Shown: positions 53,546 to 63,020 of the stretch, piece by piece
How the letters are laid out: every line of letters begins with the position of its first letter
Position numbering within the stretch: the stretch's first letter is position 1
DNA from: Crocinitomicaceae bacterium
GTDB lineage: Bacteria; Bacteroidota; Bacteroidia; Flavobacteriales_D; Parvicellaceae
Length of the DNA: 64,000 bases
Assembly: GCA_002723085.1 (NCBI GenBank)
Contig: PBNK01000004.1
Span: 10,578 to 74,577 of the forward strand
Reading direction: 5' to 3'
Program-made: the position numbers and the translations under genes
Notes under the pieces: generated by a model
Told to the model about the DNA's origin: nothing
Database searches by the model: none
The model's input: the letters and a program-made list of their open reading frames with translations, nothing else

Positions 53546-53574
53546 CAAATATATAAAAAAGTTATGCATGCATA
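53546..53574 (-). promoter_or_regulatory. Candidate promoter with spacer palindrome
   Basis: On the minus strand TATATTTG (53553-53546) matches TAnnTTTG exactly, 28 nt before the ATG of the Fe-S membrane protein. TATGCATGCATA at 53563-53574 is a perfect 12-bp palindrome in what would be the -33/-7 spacer, a plausible operator. No clear -33 TTG is seen. The rest of the 158-bp gap is A/T-rich with no hairpin terminator. Confidence 0.35.
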
Positions 53575-53675
53575 CTATTTATTACAAAAAAATTATTAAT
53601 TAAAACATTTATCTAAAAGTTATCAATAAAATCAATAAAAAGCAAAAAAATTGATTTAATGTAATCTTGAAATAT

Positions 53676-54704
53676 TTAATCTTTTATTAGTGAATCTAAA
53701 GCAAATTTTTTCAGTACTTTTTCTTCAGTTGCATCTAAAACACTCTTATCTCTACTTCCAAAAACACTAAACTGTAGATACCTATTTGGATGAGTTTTAA
53801 TATTTTCAACCAATCTTGTTGCTTCACCTACCATAGCATCTACTCTATTGTATAAACTTGAATCTTGTAATAGATGGGTCAATGAACCATCTCCGTGTTT
53901 AATATCATATAATATAGCATTTACTTCATCAATAGAGCCCTTAGCGTTTTCAACAATTCCAATAAAATCAACTTGAGATAATGTATCTGAAATTTTTGAA
54001 ACATTTGATAAAAGCTTTGTTATCTCTTCATTGCTTTCACTTAAGTTTGAAGTAATAGATTCAATATTACTCAAAACACGACTTATTCTAAATTTTTCAG
54101 ATTTAATTAACGTATCTATTCTTAAGGAAACTCTTTCAAAATTTCTAATAGAATTGTTAATGCCTTCAAAAGATTGATCTAAATTATCAGTATTTCTACT
54201 AAAAATAGCTTCAATGGTTTTTATCGCAGAATCTGCAGTACTAATTAGTTCATTGGTTTTTTGTTCCAAAGGAAGTAATCTTTCATTAATTTGATCTTCT
54301 AATGCTTGAGAAACCTGAGCATTGATGGTGTCTTTATCCTGATAAAAAGTTACATTATCTTTCCAAACAAGCTCTAAATAGGCACCAGATAAAAGATCAG
54401 AATTTAATAATATTGTTGAACCCTGGGGGATCTTTTTCACATGTTCATCTGTTAATTCAAATTCAACAACAACACTATTTAAATTAGTTGGTTGAAATTT
54501 AATCTCAATGACAGTTCCTATTTTCAACCCATTAAGTTTAACGGGTCTACCAGTTGTTAACCCTTCAGCATTATCATATACAGCATAGTACAAAGCCCTA
54601 TCTTTCCAAAGCTCTTGGCCCTTTAAAAAGAAAAAACCAACAATTAAGCCTCCAATTCCAACAATTGAAATAATTCCAACTAATATTTCTTTTTTCAACT
54701 TCAT
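53676..54704 (-). CDS. MlaD-family MCE-domain protein
   Basis: This 342-residue protein has an N-terminal anchor helix (around 8-28, VGIISIVGIGGLIVGFFFL) and an MCE domain (around 38-120, with EGLTTGRPVKLNGLKIGTV). A long helical region (around 135-300) with repeated Ser/Leu/Ile heptads is probably a periplasmic coiled coil. MCE proteins bind and move phospholipids between membranes. It is the last gene after the amidase in the minus-strand pair. No MlaE/MlaF transporter is beside it. Confidence 0.87.
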   Translation of the reverse strand: MKLKKEILVGIISIVGIGGLIVGFFFLKGQELWKDRALYYAVYDNAEGLTTGRPVKLNGLKIGTVIEIKFQPTNLNSVVVEFELTDEHVKKIPQGSTILLNSDLLSGAYLELVWKDNVTFYQDKDTINAQVSQALEDQINERLLPLEQKTNELISTADSAIKTIEAIFSRNTDNLDQSFEGINNSIRNFERVSLRIDTLIKSEKFRISRVLSNIESITSNLSESNEEITKLLSNVSKISDTLSQVDFIGIVENAKGSIDEVNAILYDIKHGDGSLTHLLQDSSLYNRVDAMVGEATRLVENIKTHPNRYLQFSVFGSRDKSVLDATEEKVLKKFALDSLIKD

Positions 54705-54708
54705 TTAA

Positions 54709-55848
54709 TTATTTGTTAAGCTTATTTATAGCTTCATTTAAATTTATTTTCTTTCCATCATCAAAAGCAGTAATAAATGCAGATGGGTAACCAGATGATT
54801 TTGCTTTTGACAACATCTTCTTTGCGGTTTCCATATCCTTACATTTACCATAAGTATATTTATAAAATTTTCCACTAATATACACTTCTACTCCTTTTAA
54901 TCCATTAAAGTTTTCAGGAACTGTAGAAATTTTAGATGAAGAGGTGGCTATTTGAACCTTAATAAATGGGCCATCATCCTCCTTTTTATCAGATATATTT
55001 TGAGATTCAGGATTAAAATCATTTGATTTAAGGGATTGATCAACACTATCGTATTTTTCTTTATACCTTTTAAAACCTTCAAAAACATGTTTTGCCAACT
55101 TGAGTTGTCCACTTTCAGTAATTAAAAGTTTTTCATCTTTACTATTTGAAAGGAATCCTAATTCTAAAAGAACTGCAGGCATAGTAGCCCTATATAAAAC
55201 CATAAATCCAGCTTGCTTAACCCCCCTATTTCTTAATCCTAATTTTGTAGAACAATCTTTTTGAATAGAATTAGCTAAAATTAAACTTTGATCTAAAAAT
55301 GCATTTTGACGCATAGATAATGCTATGTAAGCATCAGGGTCATTAGGATTAAATTCTGAATATGTTTGTTGGTTGTTTTCTTCCATCAAAATAGCAGAAT
55401 TCTCAAATTTAGCGACTTCTAAAGCAGCCTTAGATTTATGCAACCCCAAGACCCAAGTTTCAAAACCATTAGCAGAAGGGTTGTCTACAGCATTTGCATG
55501 GACTGAAATAAACAAATCTGCTCCAATTTCATTAGCTATTTTTGCCCTTTTAGCTAATCCAATAAAACGATCATCTTTCCTTGTATACACAACTTTTACA
55601 TCAGGATATTTCTCTTTTATCATGTCTCCTAATAAAAGACTCACTTTAAGAACTACTGTTTTCTCATAATTTTTATTAGGACTAATTGCTCCAGGATCTT
55701 TTCCTCCGTGCCCAGGATCAATAACTATGGTATTTATTCCTAGTCCTGTTTGAGTAAAAATTGGCTCCAAAAAAAATAAAACTGAAACTGTAAGAAAAAA
55801 ATGTAATCTTAAGTTATGTAACGTTATCTTTGTATAATTAAATGTCAT
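54709..55848 (-). CDS. N-acetylmuramoyl-L-alanine amidase (Amidase_3)
   Basis: This 379-residue cell-wall hydrolase has a signal-like N-terminus (LRLHFFLTVSVLFFLEPIF) and the zinc amidase core (residues 38-255): IDPGHGGKDPGA, LFISVHANAVDN and VLLELGFLSN, with zinc-binding His/Glu/His and catalytic Glu. The C-terminal part (around 290-365, FIKVQIATSS then YKYTYGKCKDMETAKK) resembles a SPOR-type domain that binds denuded glycan strands. It trims stem peptides during division. It is transcribed divergently from lptD. Confidence 0.9.
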   Translation of the reverse strand: MTFNYTKITLHNLRLHFFLTVSVLFFLEPIFTQTGLGINTIVIDPGHGGKDPGAISPNKNYEKTVVLKVSLLLGDMIKEKYPDVKVVYTRKDDRFIGLAKRAKIANEIGADLFISVHANAVDNPSANGFETWVLGLHKSKAALEVAKFENSAILMEENNQQTYSEFNPNDPDAYIALSMRQNAFLDQSLILANSIQKDCSTKLGLRNRGVKQAGFMVLYRATMPAVLLELGFLSNSKDEKLLITESGQLKLAKHVFEGFKRYKEKYDSVDQSLKSNDFNPESQNISDKKEDDGPFIKVQIATSSSKISTVPENFNGLKGVEVYISGKFYKYTYGKCKDMETAKKMLSKAKSSGYPSAFITAFDDGKKINLNEAINKLNK

Positions 55849-55918
55849 TTTTTACGTTATTCAACAAATCAATTTATTTGATTTTAAACTTTAAATAGCT
55901 ATCATTTGTTTCAAATGT

Positions 55919-58480
55919 ATGAAGCCTTCAGATTTAAAACATAATCTACCCCAACTACTTATTCTCTTTATTCTGTTAATAAACAACTATGCTATTTATT
56001 CTCAAAACGAAAAAAACATCAATCAAGAATCAAGCCAATTAACTGATGTTTTAAATTATTTTGCTAAAGATTCCATGATTTTAGACATGGAAAACAATAA
56101 AAGTTTTCTTTACAATGAAGCTCATATTGATTATGGAGAAATAACATTAGATGCATGTTTTATAGAGTTTGATCTTAAAACAAAAGTTGTAACTGCTAAA
56201 TATTGTCTTGATTCAAACAACAATAAAAAAGGAATTCCAATTATAAATGACGGAAACACTTCAACTTCATCAGATTCATTAAAATATAATTTTGAAACTC
56301 AAAAAGGAATAACCTATCATGTCAAACTAAAAGAAGGAGAAAGTTATATTCATGGAGAAAAAGTTAAAAAACAATCTAATGGCGACATACATATAAAAAA
56401 TGCTTTGTACACAACATGTGATTTAGATCATCCTCATTTTTATTTTAAACTATCAAAAGCAATTATTAAACCTGATGATAAAATTGTTTCAGGTCCAGTA
56501 AACTTATTTATTGCAGACATTCCAACCCCCTTAGGATTGCCTTTTGCATTTTTACCTAACAAAAAAAATAAAAGTTCCAATGGATTAATTGTCCCTACAT
56601 ATGGAGAATCAACTGCACTTGGTTTTTATCTTCTTGGAGGAGGGTATTATCACCAATTTAAAAGTGGGAAACTTAGTACATCAATAACAGGAGACATCTA
56701 CAGTAAAGGTTCATGGGGAGTTTCTAACAGAACACAATATAAAACCAGATATAAATACAATGGGCAATTTTCATTAAACTATAGAAACACCATTCAAGGG
56801 GAAAAAGGATTTGAGGATTATAATAAGTCAAAAGATTTTTTTATTAAATGGAATCATCAAAACGATGCTAAACTTAACCCTGGCACAACATTTAGAGCTC
56901 TAATAAACGCTGGAACAACAACAAATTTTAGAAATGACTACAACAACATATCTGTAAACAATTACCTTACTAATACATTTAATTCAAACATATCTTGGAG
57001 CAAACAATTTAAAGGAAAAATAAGTTCTAACCTAAATGCGAACTTACGTCATAGTCAAAATAGCAACACTGGGATGATGACGTTTACTCTTCCTGAAATT
57101 GCTTATAATGTAAATAGGTTTTACCCCTTAAAAATGCTTCGAAAAACTACTATTAGCAAAAACTTTATACATGAATTCATTAATCAAACTAATGTGAATT
57201 ATCAGTTAAATACCAAAAACGAAATCAACGAACTTTCAGAAAACATTCAATTTGACAATTTAAGTAATATGCTAGTTAACTCAAGAAAAGGAATTAGACA
57301 TAATGTAAATGCTTCAAGCTCCATTAAACTATTAGGAAAAAACGTAACCATTAACCCTGCTTATCAACTTTCTTCTTTATGGTACTTTGATCAAATAAAC
57401 AAATTTTGGAATCCAATGAATCAAGAAGTGCAATCTGACACAATAAGAGGTTTTTCAAGCATATATTCACATAGTTTTAGCGCATCTGCCACTACTAAAA
57501 TCTATGGATTTTATCAACCTGCAAAATTCCTAAGAGGTAAACATGAAATAAAAATAAGACACACTATAACCCCAAATATTAACTTTTCATATAAACCTGT
57601 TACTTATAATTTATCTGAATACCAAAATGACTCAACTGGTAATAATTTCACAAGTTATTCTCCCTACTCCACAAACATTTATGGAACAGTAAGCTCTAAT
57701 GAGTCAGGAAGAATTGGTTTTAGCTTAATTAATTCCTTGGAACTTAAAAGAAAAAACTTTAGGGACACATCCATTAAAGAAGAATTTATTAAAGCAAAAA
57801 TTTTAGATAACTTTTCAATTAACACTGGTTATGACATCATGAAAGATTCTTTTAACTTGGATCGAATTTCTCTTGTTGGTAGAACTACCTTATGGAAAAA
57901 AGTAAACATAAGGTTTTCAGGTTCACTTGACCCATATTCTTATAAAAATGGACTTAGAGTTAATGAGTTTCAATTTAAAAACGGTAAAATTGGAACCCTA
58001 TCTAACGCAAACTTAGCGATTGGGATGAATTTAAAATCTAAAAAAGGATCTAGCAATGAATATAAAAGCAACAAAGGAAGTCAAGAAGAATTGGACTTTA
58101 TAAATTCAAACAGTGATTTGTATATTGATTTTAATATTCCATGGACACTTAATATTGATTATAAAATTGATTATGTTAGAAACATTTCTTCCAGCTTAGA
58201 CACCGCTTACATAACGCAAAGTGTAGGATTAAGAGGAGACTTAAGTTTAACTAAAAACTGGAAAATATCCTACATGACTAACTACGACTTTATTAATAAA
58301 GAGTTTAGTTTCACTTCAATTAATATAGCAAGAGATTTGCATTGTTGGCAAATGGCATTTAACTGGATTCCTTTTGGATTTATGAGAAGTTATAATATTC
58401 AAATCAATGTAAAGTCTTCATTACTTCAAGACTTAAAACTACAAAGAAGAAGAACATGGTATGACAATAATATTTATTAA
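55919..58480 (+). CDS. lptD: LPS assembly outer-membrane protein LptD
   Basis: This 853-residue protein has a signal anchor (around 10-28) and an N-terminal OstA-like domain (45-190) with ENNKSFLYNEAHIDYGEI and DALKYNF-type repeats. A large C-terminal barrel (around 230-850) contains DIPTPLGLPFAFLP at the domain junction, typical of LptD in Bacteroidota. It inserts lipopolysaccharide into the outer leaflet. Upstream, TTTG and TATCATTTG 19 nt apart form a near-consensus promoter. It lies 5 bp before ridA. Confidence 0.88.
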   Translation: MKPSDLKHNLPQLLILFILLINNYAIYSQNEKNINQESSQLTDVLNYFAKDSMILDMENNKSFLYNEAHIDYGEITLDACFIEFDLKTKVVTAKYCLDSNNNKKGIPIINDGNTSTSSDSLKYNFETQKGITYHVKLKEGESYIHGEKVKKQSNGDIHIKNALYTTCDLDHPHFYFKLSKAIIKPDDKIVSGPVNLFIADIPTPLGLPFAFLPNKKNKSSNGLIVPTYGESTALGFYLLGGGYYHQFKSGKLSTSITGDIYSKGSWGVSNRTQYKTRYKYNGQFSLNYRNTIQGEKGFEDYNKSKDFFIKWNHQNDAKLNPGTTFRALINAGTTTNFRNDYNNISVNNYLTNTFNSNISWSKQFKGKISSNLNANLRHSQNSNTGMMTFTLPEIAYNVNRFYPLKMLRKTTISKNFIHEFINQTNVNYQLNTKNEINELSENIQFDNLSNMLVNSRKGIRHNVNASSSIKLLGKNVTINPAYQLSSLWYFDQINKFWNPMNQEVQSDTIRGFSSIYSHSFSASATTKIYGFYQPAKFLRGKHEIKIRHTITPNINFSYKPVTYNLSEYQNDSTGNNFTSYSPYSTNIYGTVSSNESGRIGFSLINSLELKRKNFRDTSIKEEFIKAKILDNFSINTGYDIMKDSFNLDRISLVGRTTLWKKVNIRFSGSLDPYSYKNGLRVNEFQFKNGKIGTLSNANLAIGMNLKSKKGSSNEYKSNKGSQEELDFINSNSDLYIDFNIPWTLNIDYKIDYVRNISSSLDTAYITQSVGLRGDLSLTKNWKISYMTNYDFINKEFSFTSINIARDLHCWQMAFNWIPFGFMRSYNIQINVKSSLLQDLKLQRRRTWYDNNIY

Positions 58481-58485
58481 AAAAA

Positions 58486-58866
58486 ATGAAAAAATCAATT
58501 AGTATAAAAAACGCTCCAACACCAGTTGGACCTTATAGTCAGGCAATTTTACATAATGGCATTTTATATGCTAGTGGTCAAATTGCAATAAATCCTAAAA
58601 CTAATGACTTAATTCTTGACAACCTAAGTAATGAAGTTAATCAAGTTATGAAAAACTTTGCTTCACTTTTACAAGCAGCTGAAATGAATTGGGATGACGT
58701 AATTAAATGTAGCATTTTCCTTAAAGACATGAATAATTTTGAAATAGTTAATGAAATATACGCAAGTTATTTCACCCAAAGCTTTCCTGCAAGAGAAACA
58801 GTTGAGGTAGCAAAACTACCAAAAGATGTAAATGTAGAAATCAGTTTTATAGCAAGTAAAGGTTGA
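58486..58866 (+). CDS. ridA: RidA-family reactive imine deaminase
   Basis: This 126-residue RidA/YjgF protein has APTPVGPYSQAILHNG, LYASGQIAINP, CSIFLKDMNNF and FPARETVEVAKLPKD with the catalytic Arg, followed by VEISFIA. It hydrolyses 2-aminoacrylate-type imines to ketoacids, protecting PLP enzymes. It is probably co-transcribed with lptD. It ends 1 bp before the convergent pseudouridine synthase gene. Confidence 0.95.
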   Translation: MKKSISIKNAPTPVGPYSQAILHNGILYASGQIAINPKTNDLILDNLSNEVNQVMKNFASLLQAAEMNWDDVIKCSIFLKDMNNFEIVNEIYASYFTQSFPARETVEVAKLPKDVNVEISFIASKG

Positions 58867-58867
58867 G

Positions 58868-59551
58868 TTATTTAACGAGGTTTATAAACTCATTCCATAG
58901 GGGATCAATCGGAGGATTTGCTGTAACTGTAATAGGCTCTTTTTTAACTGGATGATTAAAAGTAATGCTTCTAGCAAACAAGTGAATAGACCCATCTTTA
59001 TTGGTTCTATTTGCTCCATATTTCACATCCCCCTTAATTCTACAACCTGCATGACTTAATTGAACTCTAATTTGATGATGCCTACCTGTTTTGGGATTAA
59101 TTTGCAGATAGTAATAATTTCTACTTCTACCAATTAAGGAATAAAACAACTCTGCTTTTTTACTTTCTTTAACTTCTTGGTTATATGCTCTTGATTTGTT
59201 CTTTTGTTGATTTTTCTTCATCCAATTCACAAGGTCTCCTTTTTCATTTGGAGGTCTTTCATCAACAACAGCCCAATAGGTTTTTTGAACCAACTTATCT
59301 TGAAATTGTTTATTCATTCTAACAAGAGCTTTTGATGTTCTCGCAAAAACAACAACACCACCTACTGGTCTATCAATTCTATGAATAATTCCCAAAAAAA
59401 CATCTCCAGGTTTATTATATTTAAGCTTTATGTATTCCTTGACTTGATCAGCTAATGTTTCATCTCCAGTTTTATCAGCCTGGATTATTTCACCAGGTAA
59501 TTTTTTAACTGCAATCAAGTGATTGTCTTCATATAAAACAACTATTGACAT
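58868..59551 (-). CDS. RluA-family pseudouridine synthase
   Basis: This 227-residue protein has the catalytic-Asp motif HRIDRPVGGVVVFARTSKA (around 57-75), KTYWAVVDERPP and the late GRHHQIRVQLSHAGC. There is no N-terminal S4 domain, so this is the short form (RluA/YqcB-like) that modifies tRNA or rRNA uridine. It lies 5 bp from panB, so the two may be co-transcribed. The target site cannot be told from sequence. Confidence 0.92.
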   Translation of the reverse strand: MSIVVLYEDNHLIAVKKLPGEIIQADKTGDETLADQVKEYIKLKYNKPGDVFLGIIHRIDRPVGGVVVFARTSKALVRMNKQFQDKLVQKTYWAVVDERPPNEKGDLVNWMKKNQQKNKSRAYNQEVKESKKAELFYSLIGRSRNYYYLQINPKTGRHHQIRVQLSHAGCRIKGDVKYGANRTNKDGSIHLFARSITFNHPVKKEPITVTANPPIDPLWNEFINLVK

Positions 59552-59556
59552 ATTAA

Positions 59557-60372
59557 CTAATATTGTTCGTCTTTATTAGGAAAATCCTTAGATTTTACAT
59601 CTTTGATGTAATTTTCAAACGCACTTAACATTTCATTATGAAGGTCATGATATCTTCTTAAAAAACGTGGAGAAAACTCTTGAGTAATTCCCAACATATC
59701 ATGCAAAACCAAAACTTGTCCATCAACTCCTCCTCCTGCTCCAATGCCTATAACAGGAATAGTTAATTTTTTAGCCACTTTTTCAGCTAGTGTAGCAGGA
59801 ACTTTTTCTAAAATAATAGCAAAACATCCTTTTTCTTGAAGTAACAAAGCATCTTCAAGTAATCTTTTAGCCTCTTCCTCTTCCTTTGCTCTAACAGTAT
59901 ACGTTCCAAATTTATAAATTGATTGAGGAGTTAACCCAAGGTGCCCCATAACAGGTATTCCGGCTGTTAAAATTCTTTCTACTGATTCAACAACTTCTCT
60001 TCCTCCTTCTAATTTCACAGCATGAGCCTCTGATTCTTTCATTATTCTTACAGCAGAATGCAAGGCTCCTTTAGAATCCCCTTGGTAATTTCCAAAAGGC
60101 AAATCCACAACAACCAATGAACGTTTAACAGCTCTAATTACTGATGAAGCATGGTAAATCATTTGATCAAGAGTAATGGGCAATGTAGTTTCATGACCAG
60201 CCATAACATTGGATGCTGAATCGCCAACCAATATAACATCAGTGCCAGCTTTATCAACAATAGTAGCCATTGAAAAATCGTACGCAGTTAGCATTGAAAT
60301 TTTTTCTCCAGTATTCTTCATTTCCTGAAGAACATGAGTAGTGATTCTTTTAATATCTTTATAATGTGACAT
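59557..60372 (-). CDS. panB: 3-methyl-2-oxobutanoate hydroxymethyltransferase
   Basis: This protein of about 271 residues performs the first step of pantothenate synthesis, adding a hydroxymethyl group from methylene-THF to alpha-ketoisovalerate. [48 protein letters not shown] and [13 protein letters not shown] are diagnostic and keep the Mg-binding Asp and catalytic Glu. I start at ATG 60372 (MSHYKDIKR), which matches the family's usual length; an upstream ATG adds eight hydrophobic residues. It is divergent from the DUF5686 gene. Confidence 0.95.
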   Translation of the reverse strand: MSHYKDIKRITTHVLQEMKNTGEKISMLTAYDFSMATIVDKAGTDVILVGDSASNVMAGHETTLPITLDQMIYHASSVIRAVKRSLVVVDLPFGNYQGDSKGALHSAVRIMKESEAHAVKLEGGREVVESVERILTAGIPVMGHLGLTPQSIYKFGTYTVRAKEEEEAKRLLEDALLLQEKGCFAIILEKVPATLAEKVAKKLTIPVIGIGAGGGVDGQVLVLHDMLGITQEFSPRFLRRYHDLHNEMLSAFENYIKDVKSKDFPNKDEQY

Positions 60373-60479
60373 AAAAATGTTTATTATATAATGCAAATTT
60401 TAACTTAATTTATGACATATTGACAAAACTTCTTAATAATATTCAATAAGTTAACTTAAATTCATAAGAAATATAAGTA

Positions 60480-63020
60480 ATGCACCCCTGTATCAAATAT
60501 TTAATTTCAACACTATTTATATTGGGGTTTTTGTCTTTTCATGGACAACACTTAAAGGGAATTATCACTAATTTAGAAGGTGAACCATTGCCTTTTGCAA
60601 CTGTTTACATAAAAAATTCAACTTACGGAGTTGCAGCCAATAGTTATGGAGAATATTTTATTGAACTAGATAATGGTGAACATAATCTTGTATTTAGTTA
60701 TGTTGGATATAAAACCATAGAAACTAAAATAAATATTACAAAACCAGCTCATTACTACAACATTCAACTTACTCCCTCATCTGAAGAATTAATGGAATTG
60801 GAAATAGTTTCAAATACTAAAAACAAAGCCAAAGAAATTATTAAAAATGTAAGGATTAACAAAAGTCAATTTAAAATTGGGGAGTTTAATTTTAGTTATA
60901 ACCAATACACTAAAAACTCAATAGAGAAAAGACAAATCAAAACTATTTACAATGATAAAGACAGCAATTCTAAATTATCGTTAGACACTTCAATAAATGT
61001 TAATTTCAACAACAACATTCTAAAGTTTATAGAAAGTTATTCAACAATATATTTTCAAAAACCAAATAATTATTATTGGGATTACTCTGGTTATCATGAT
61101 TTTGCTGACACTAAAAACAATCAATCATATACTGTAAGTTCAGATATGGGTTTTGGCGAATATAGTATTATTCCAGATTATGAAAACGAGGACGATAGAG
61201 AATTACTAAACGAATTAATGGACATTAACATTAATTTATATAATAACAATATAGATTTACCTAATGTAACTGAAAAACCGATTATTTCTCCTATTGCATT
61301 TAACGGTTTCATCTACTATAAATATGACTTAATAGGGTCTTTTTACGATAACAAAAATAAAATTTATAAAATAAAAATAACTCCACTCTTTAAAGGAGAA
61401 CCACTATTTGAAGGATTATTATTTATTGAAGATAAAAACTTTAGAATAGCTTCATATGAGTTAAAAGTTCAAGGTCCAAAACTAAATTATGATGAATTTC
61501 ATTTGATTGAAGACTTTCATATTGTAGAAAACAAATTTAATTTTTCCAAAAGAAAAGTTATTGACTATACTATAAAAGAGGGAAAGTATAAAGTTATTGG
61601 AAACATAAAAACAGAATTAAGTAAATACATAATAAATAATAATTTACCTGATTATTTTTCAAAAAATCAAATTAAAGTTTTTAGCGATAGTATTCAATTA
61701 AGAGACTCTAGTTTTTGGAACAATGTTCGTTCTATTGAGCTAAAAGAAAATGAACTCAACTACATTAACTACACTGATTCATTAAGAAATGAATATCAAA
61801 GTGAAAAATACTTGTTACAACAAGATAGCGCAATGAATGAAATAACACTAGGAAGATTAATATTTAGCGGCTTATTTCATAGAAACAGATACAAAGGAAA
61901 TACCTTTTATTTAGAACCCATTGTAAGTCAATTTAATCTTTTTGGAATAGGAGGATATAGACATAGAATAGGCTGGCATTATGATAAAATATTCAACAAT
62001 AAAAACAAACTTGAACTAAACAACGAAATAGATTATGGCTTTAGAAACAAAGATCCCAAAGGAAATTTAGAACTTGCTTTAAATTACTCAAAAAAAAGAT
62101 TTTTAAGAACATTTGTTAGTATAGGTGATCGTTATTCTTTAATAAATAGATATGCATCAGTATCATCTTCATTTAGTAGAGGAAATTACGTAAGATCTAG
62201 ACATTTAAAACTAGCTCAAAGAGCTGAATTGTTTAATGGTCTATATGGTGAAATAAAATTAGAATACGCTATTAAAAGCCCACTTGTTGGACTTGATTTT
62301 GCCAGTTGGTCTATGGAAGTATTTGGCGAATTGAATAACCCTGAAGAATTTACAGAATATACCAAGTCAGAAATTAGACTTCAACTTACATGGATCCCTT
62401 TTCAAAAGTACTATTTCAAAGGTCAACGAAAAATATCATTGGGATCAGATTTACCTACTGTTAATTTTATATATAGAAAAGGAATTCCTAACTTATTTAA
62501 CAGTGAAGTTGATTTTGACTTTATTGAACTTGGTGCCAATGATGAAATAAAAATACCTCAACTTGGCACATCAAAATGGAATGTTCAACTAGGTTCTTTT
62601 TTAAATAAAAAAAGTTTGCGTTTAATAGAGTGGAAATATTTTAGAGGTTCAGATCCTATCTTTTTTAGCAATCCATTAAGTTCATTTCAACTTCTTGGAC
62701 CTACTTTAAGTACTCCTAATGAATTTTTAAGGGCCAATTATCTACACCATTTTGAAGGAAATATTTTAAATAAAATTCCTTTATTGCATTTATTGAAACT
62801 TCAACTTTCTGCAGGATCTGGTATAATATTAGTACCAGAAGACGACCTAGCTCATGCTGAAATATATTTTGGAATTAGCCGAAAGTTTAAAATTAGAAAC
62901 CAAATTTTTAAACTTAATACCTTTGCGGTGACATCAGCCAATACTTTAGTTGGAGCTAATTATCAATTTAAATTTGGCATTAACATGTACGACCCATTTA
63001 ACCAAAAATGGGATTATTAA
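60480..63020 (+). CDS. DUF5686/carboxypeptidase-regulatory-like outer-membrane protein
   Basis: This 846-residue protein has a signal peptide (residues 1-23) and an N-terminal carboxypeptidase-regulatory/CNA-B-like domain (LKGIITNLEGEPLPFATVYI and FSYVGYKTIETKI, around 24-95). This is followed by the DUF5686 domain and a predicted beta-barrel C-terminus ending LVGANYQFKFGINMY. The layout is common in Bacteroidota and is thought to be outer-membrane-associated, but no function is established. It has no TonB-box or plug domain of a SusC-type receptor. Confidence 0.85.
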   Translation: MHPCIKYLISTLFILGFLSFHGQHLKGIITNLEGEPLPFATVYIKNSTYGVAANSYGEYFIELDNGEHNLVFSYVGYKTIETKINITKPAHYYNIQLTPSSEELMELEIVSNTKNKAKEIIKNVRINKSQFKIGEFNFSYNQYTKNSIEKRQIKTIYNDKDSNSKLSLDTSINVNFNNNILKFIESYSTIYFQKPNNYYWDYSGYHDFADTKNNQSYTVSSDMGFGEYSIIPDYENEDDRELLNELMDININLYNNNIDLPNVTEKPIISPIAFNGFIYYKYDLIGSFYDNKNKIYKIKITPLFKGEPLFEGLLFIEDKNFRIASYELKVQGPKLNYDEFHLIEDFHIVENKFNFSKRKVIDYTIKEGKYKVIGNIKTELSKYIINNNLPDYFSKNQIKVFSDSIQLRDSSFWNNVRSIELKENELNYINYTDSLRNEYQSEKYLLQQDSAMNEITLGRLIFSGLFHRNRYKGNTFYLEPIVSQFNLFGIGGYRHRIGWHYDKIFNNKNKLELNNEIDYGFRNKDPKGNLELALNYSKKRFLRTFVSIGDRYSLINRYASVSSSFSRGNYVRSRHLKLAQRAELFNGLYGEIKLEYAIKSPLVGLDFASWSMEVFGELNNPEEFTEYTKSEIRLQLTWIPFQKYYFKGQRKISLGSDLPTVNFIYRKGIPNLFNSEVDFDFIELGANDEIKIPQLGTSKWNVQLGSFLNKKSLRLIEWKYFRGSDPIFFSNPLSSFQLLGPTLSTPNEFLRANYLHHFEGNILNKIPLLHLLKLQLSAGSGIILVPEDDLAHAEIYFGISRKFKIRNQIFKLNTFAVTSANTLVGANYQFKFGINMYDPFNQKWDY

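Noticed and set aside
53518-53675. A small RNA or rho-independent terminator in the 158-bp gap
   Set aside because: There are A/T runs but no GC-containing stem followed by a T-tract. Only the 12-bp palindrome and a promoter match stand out.
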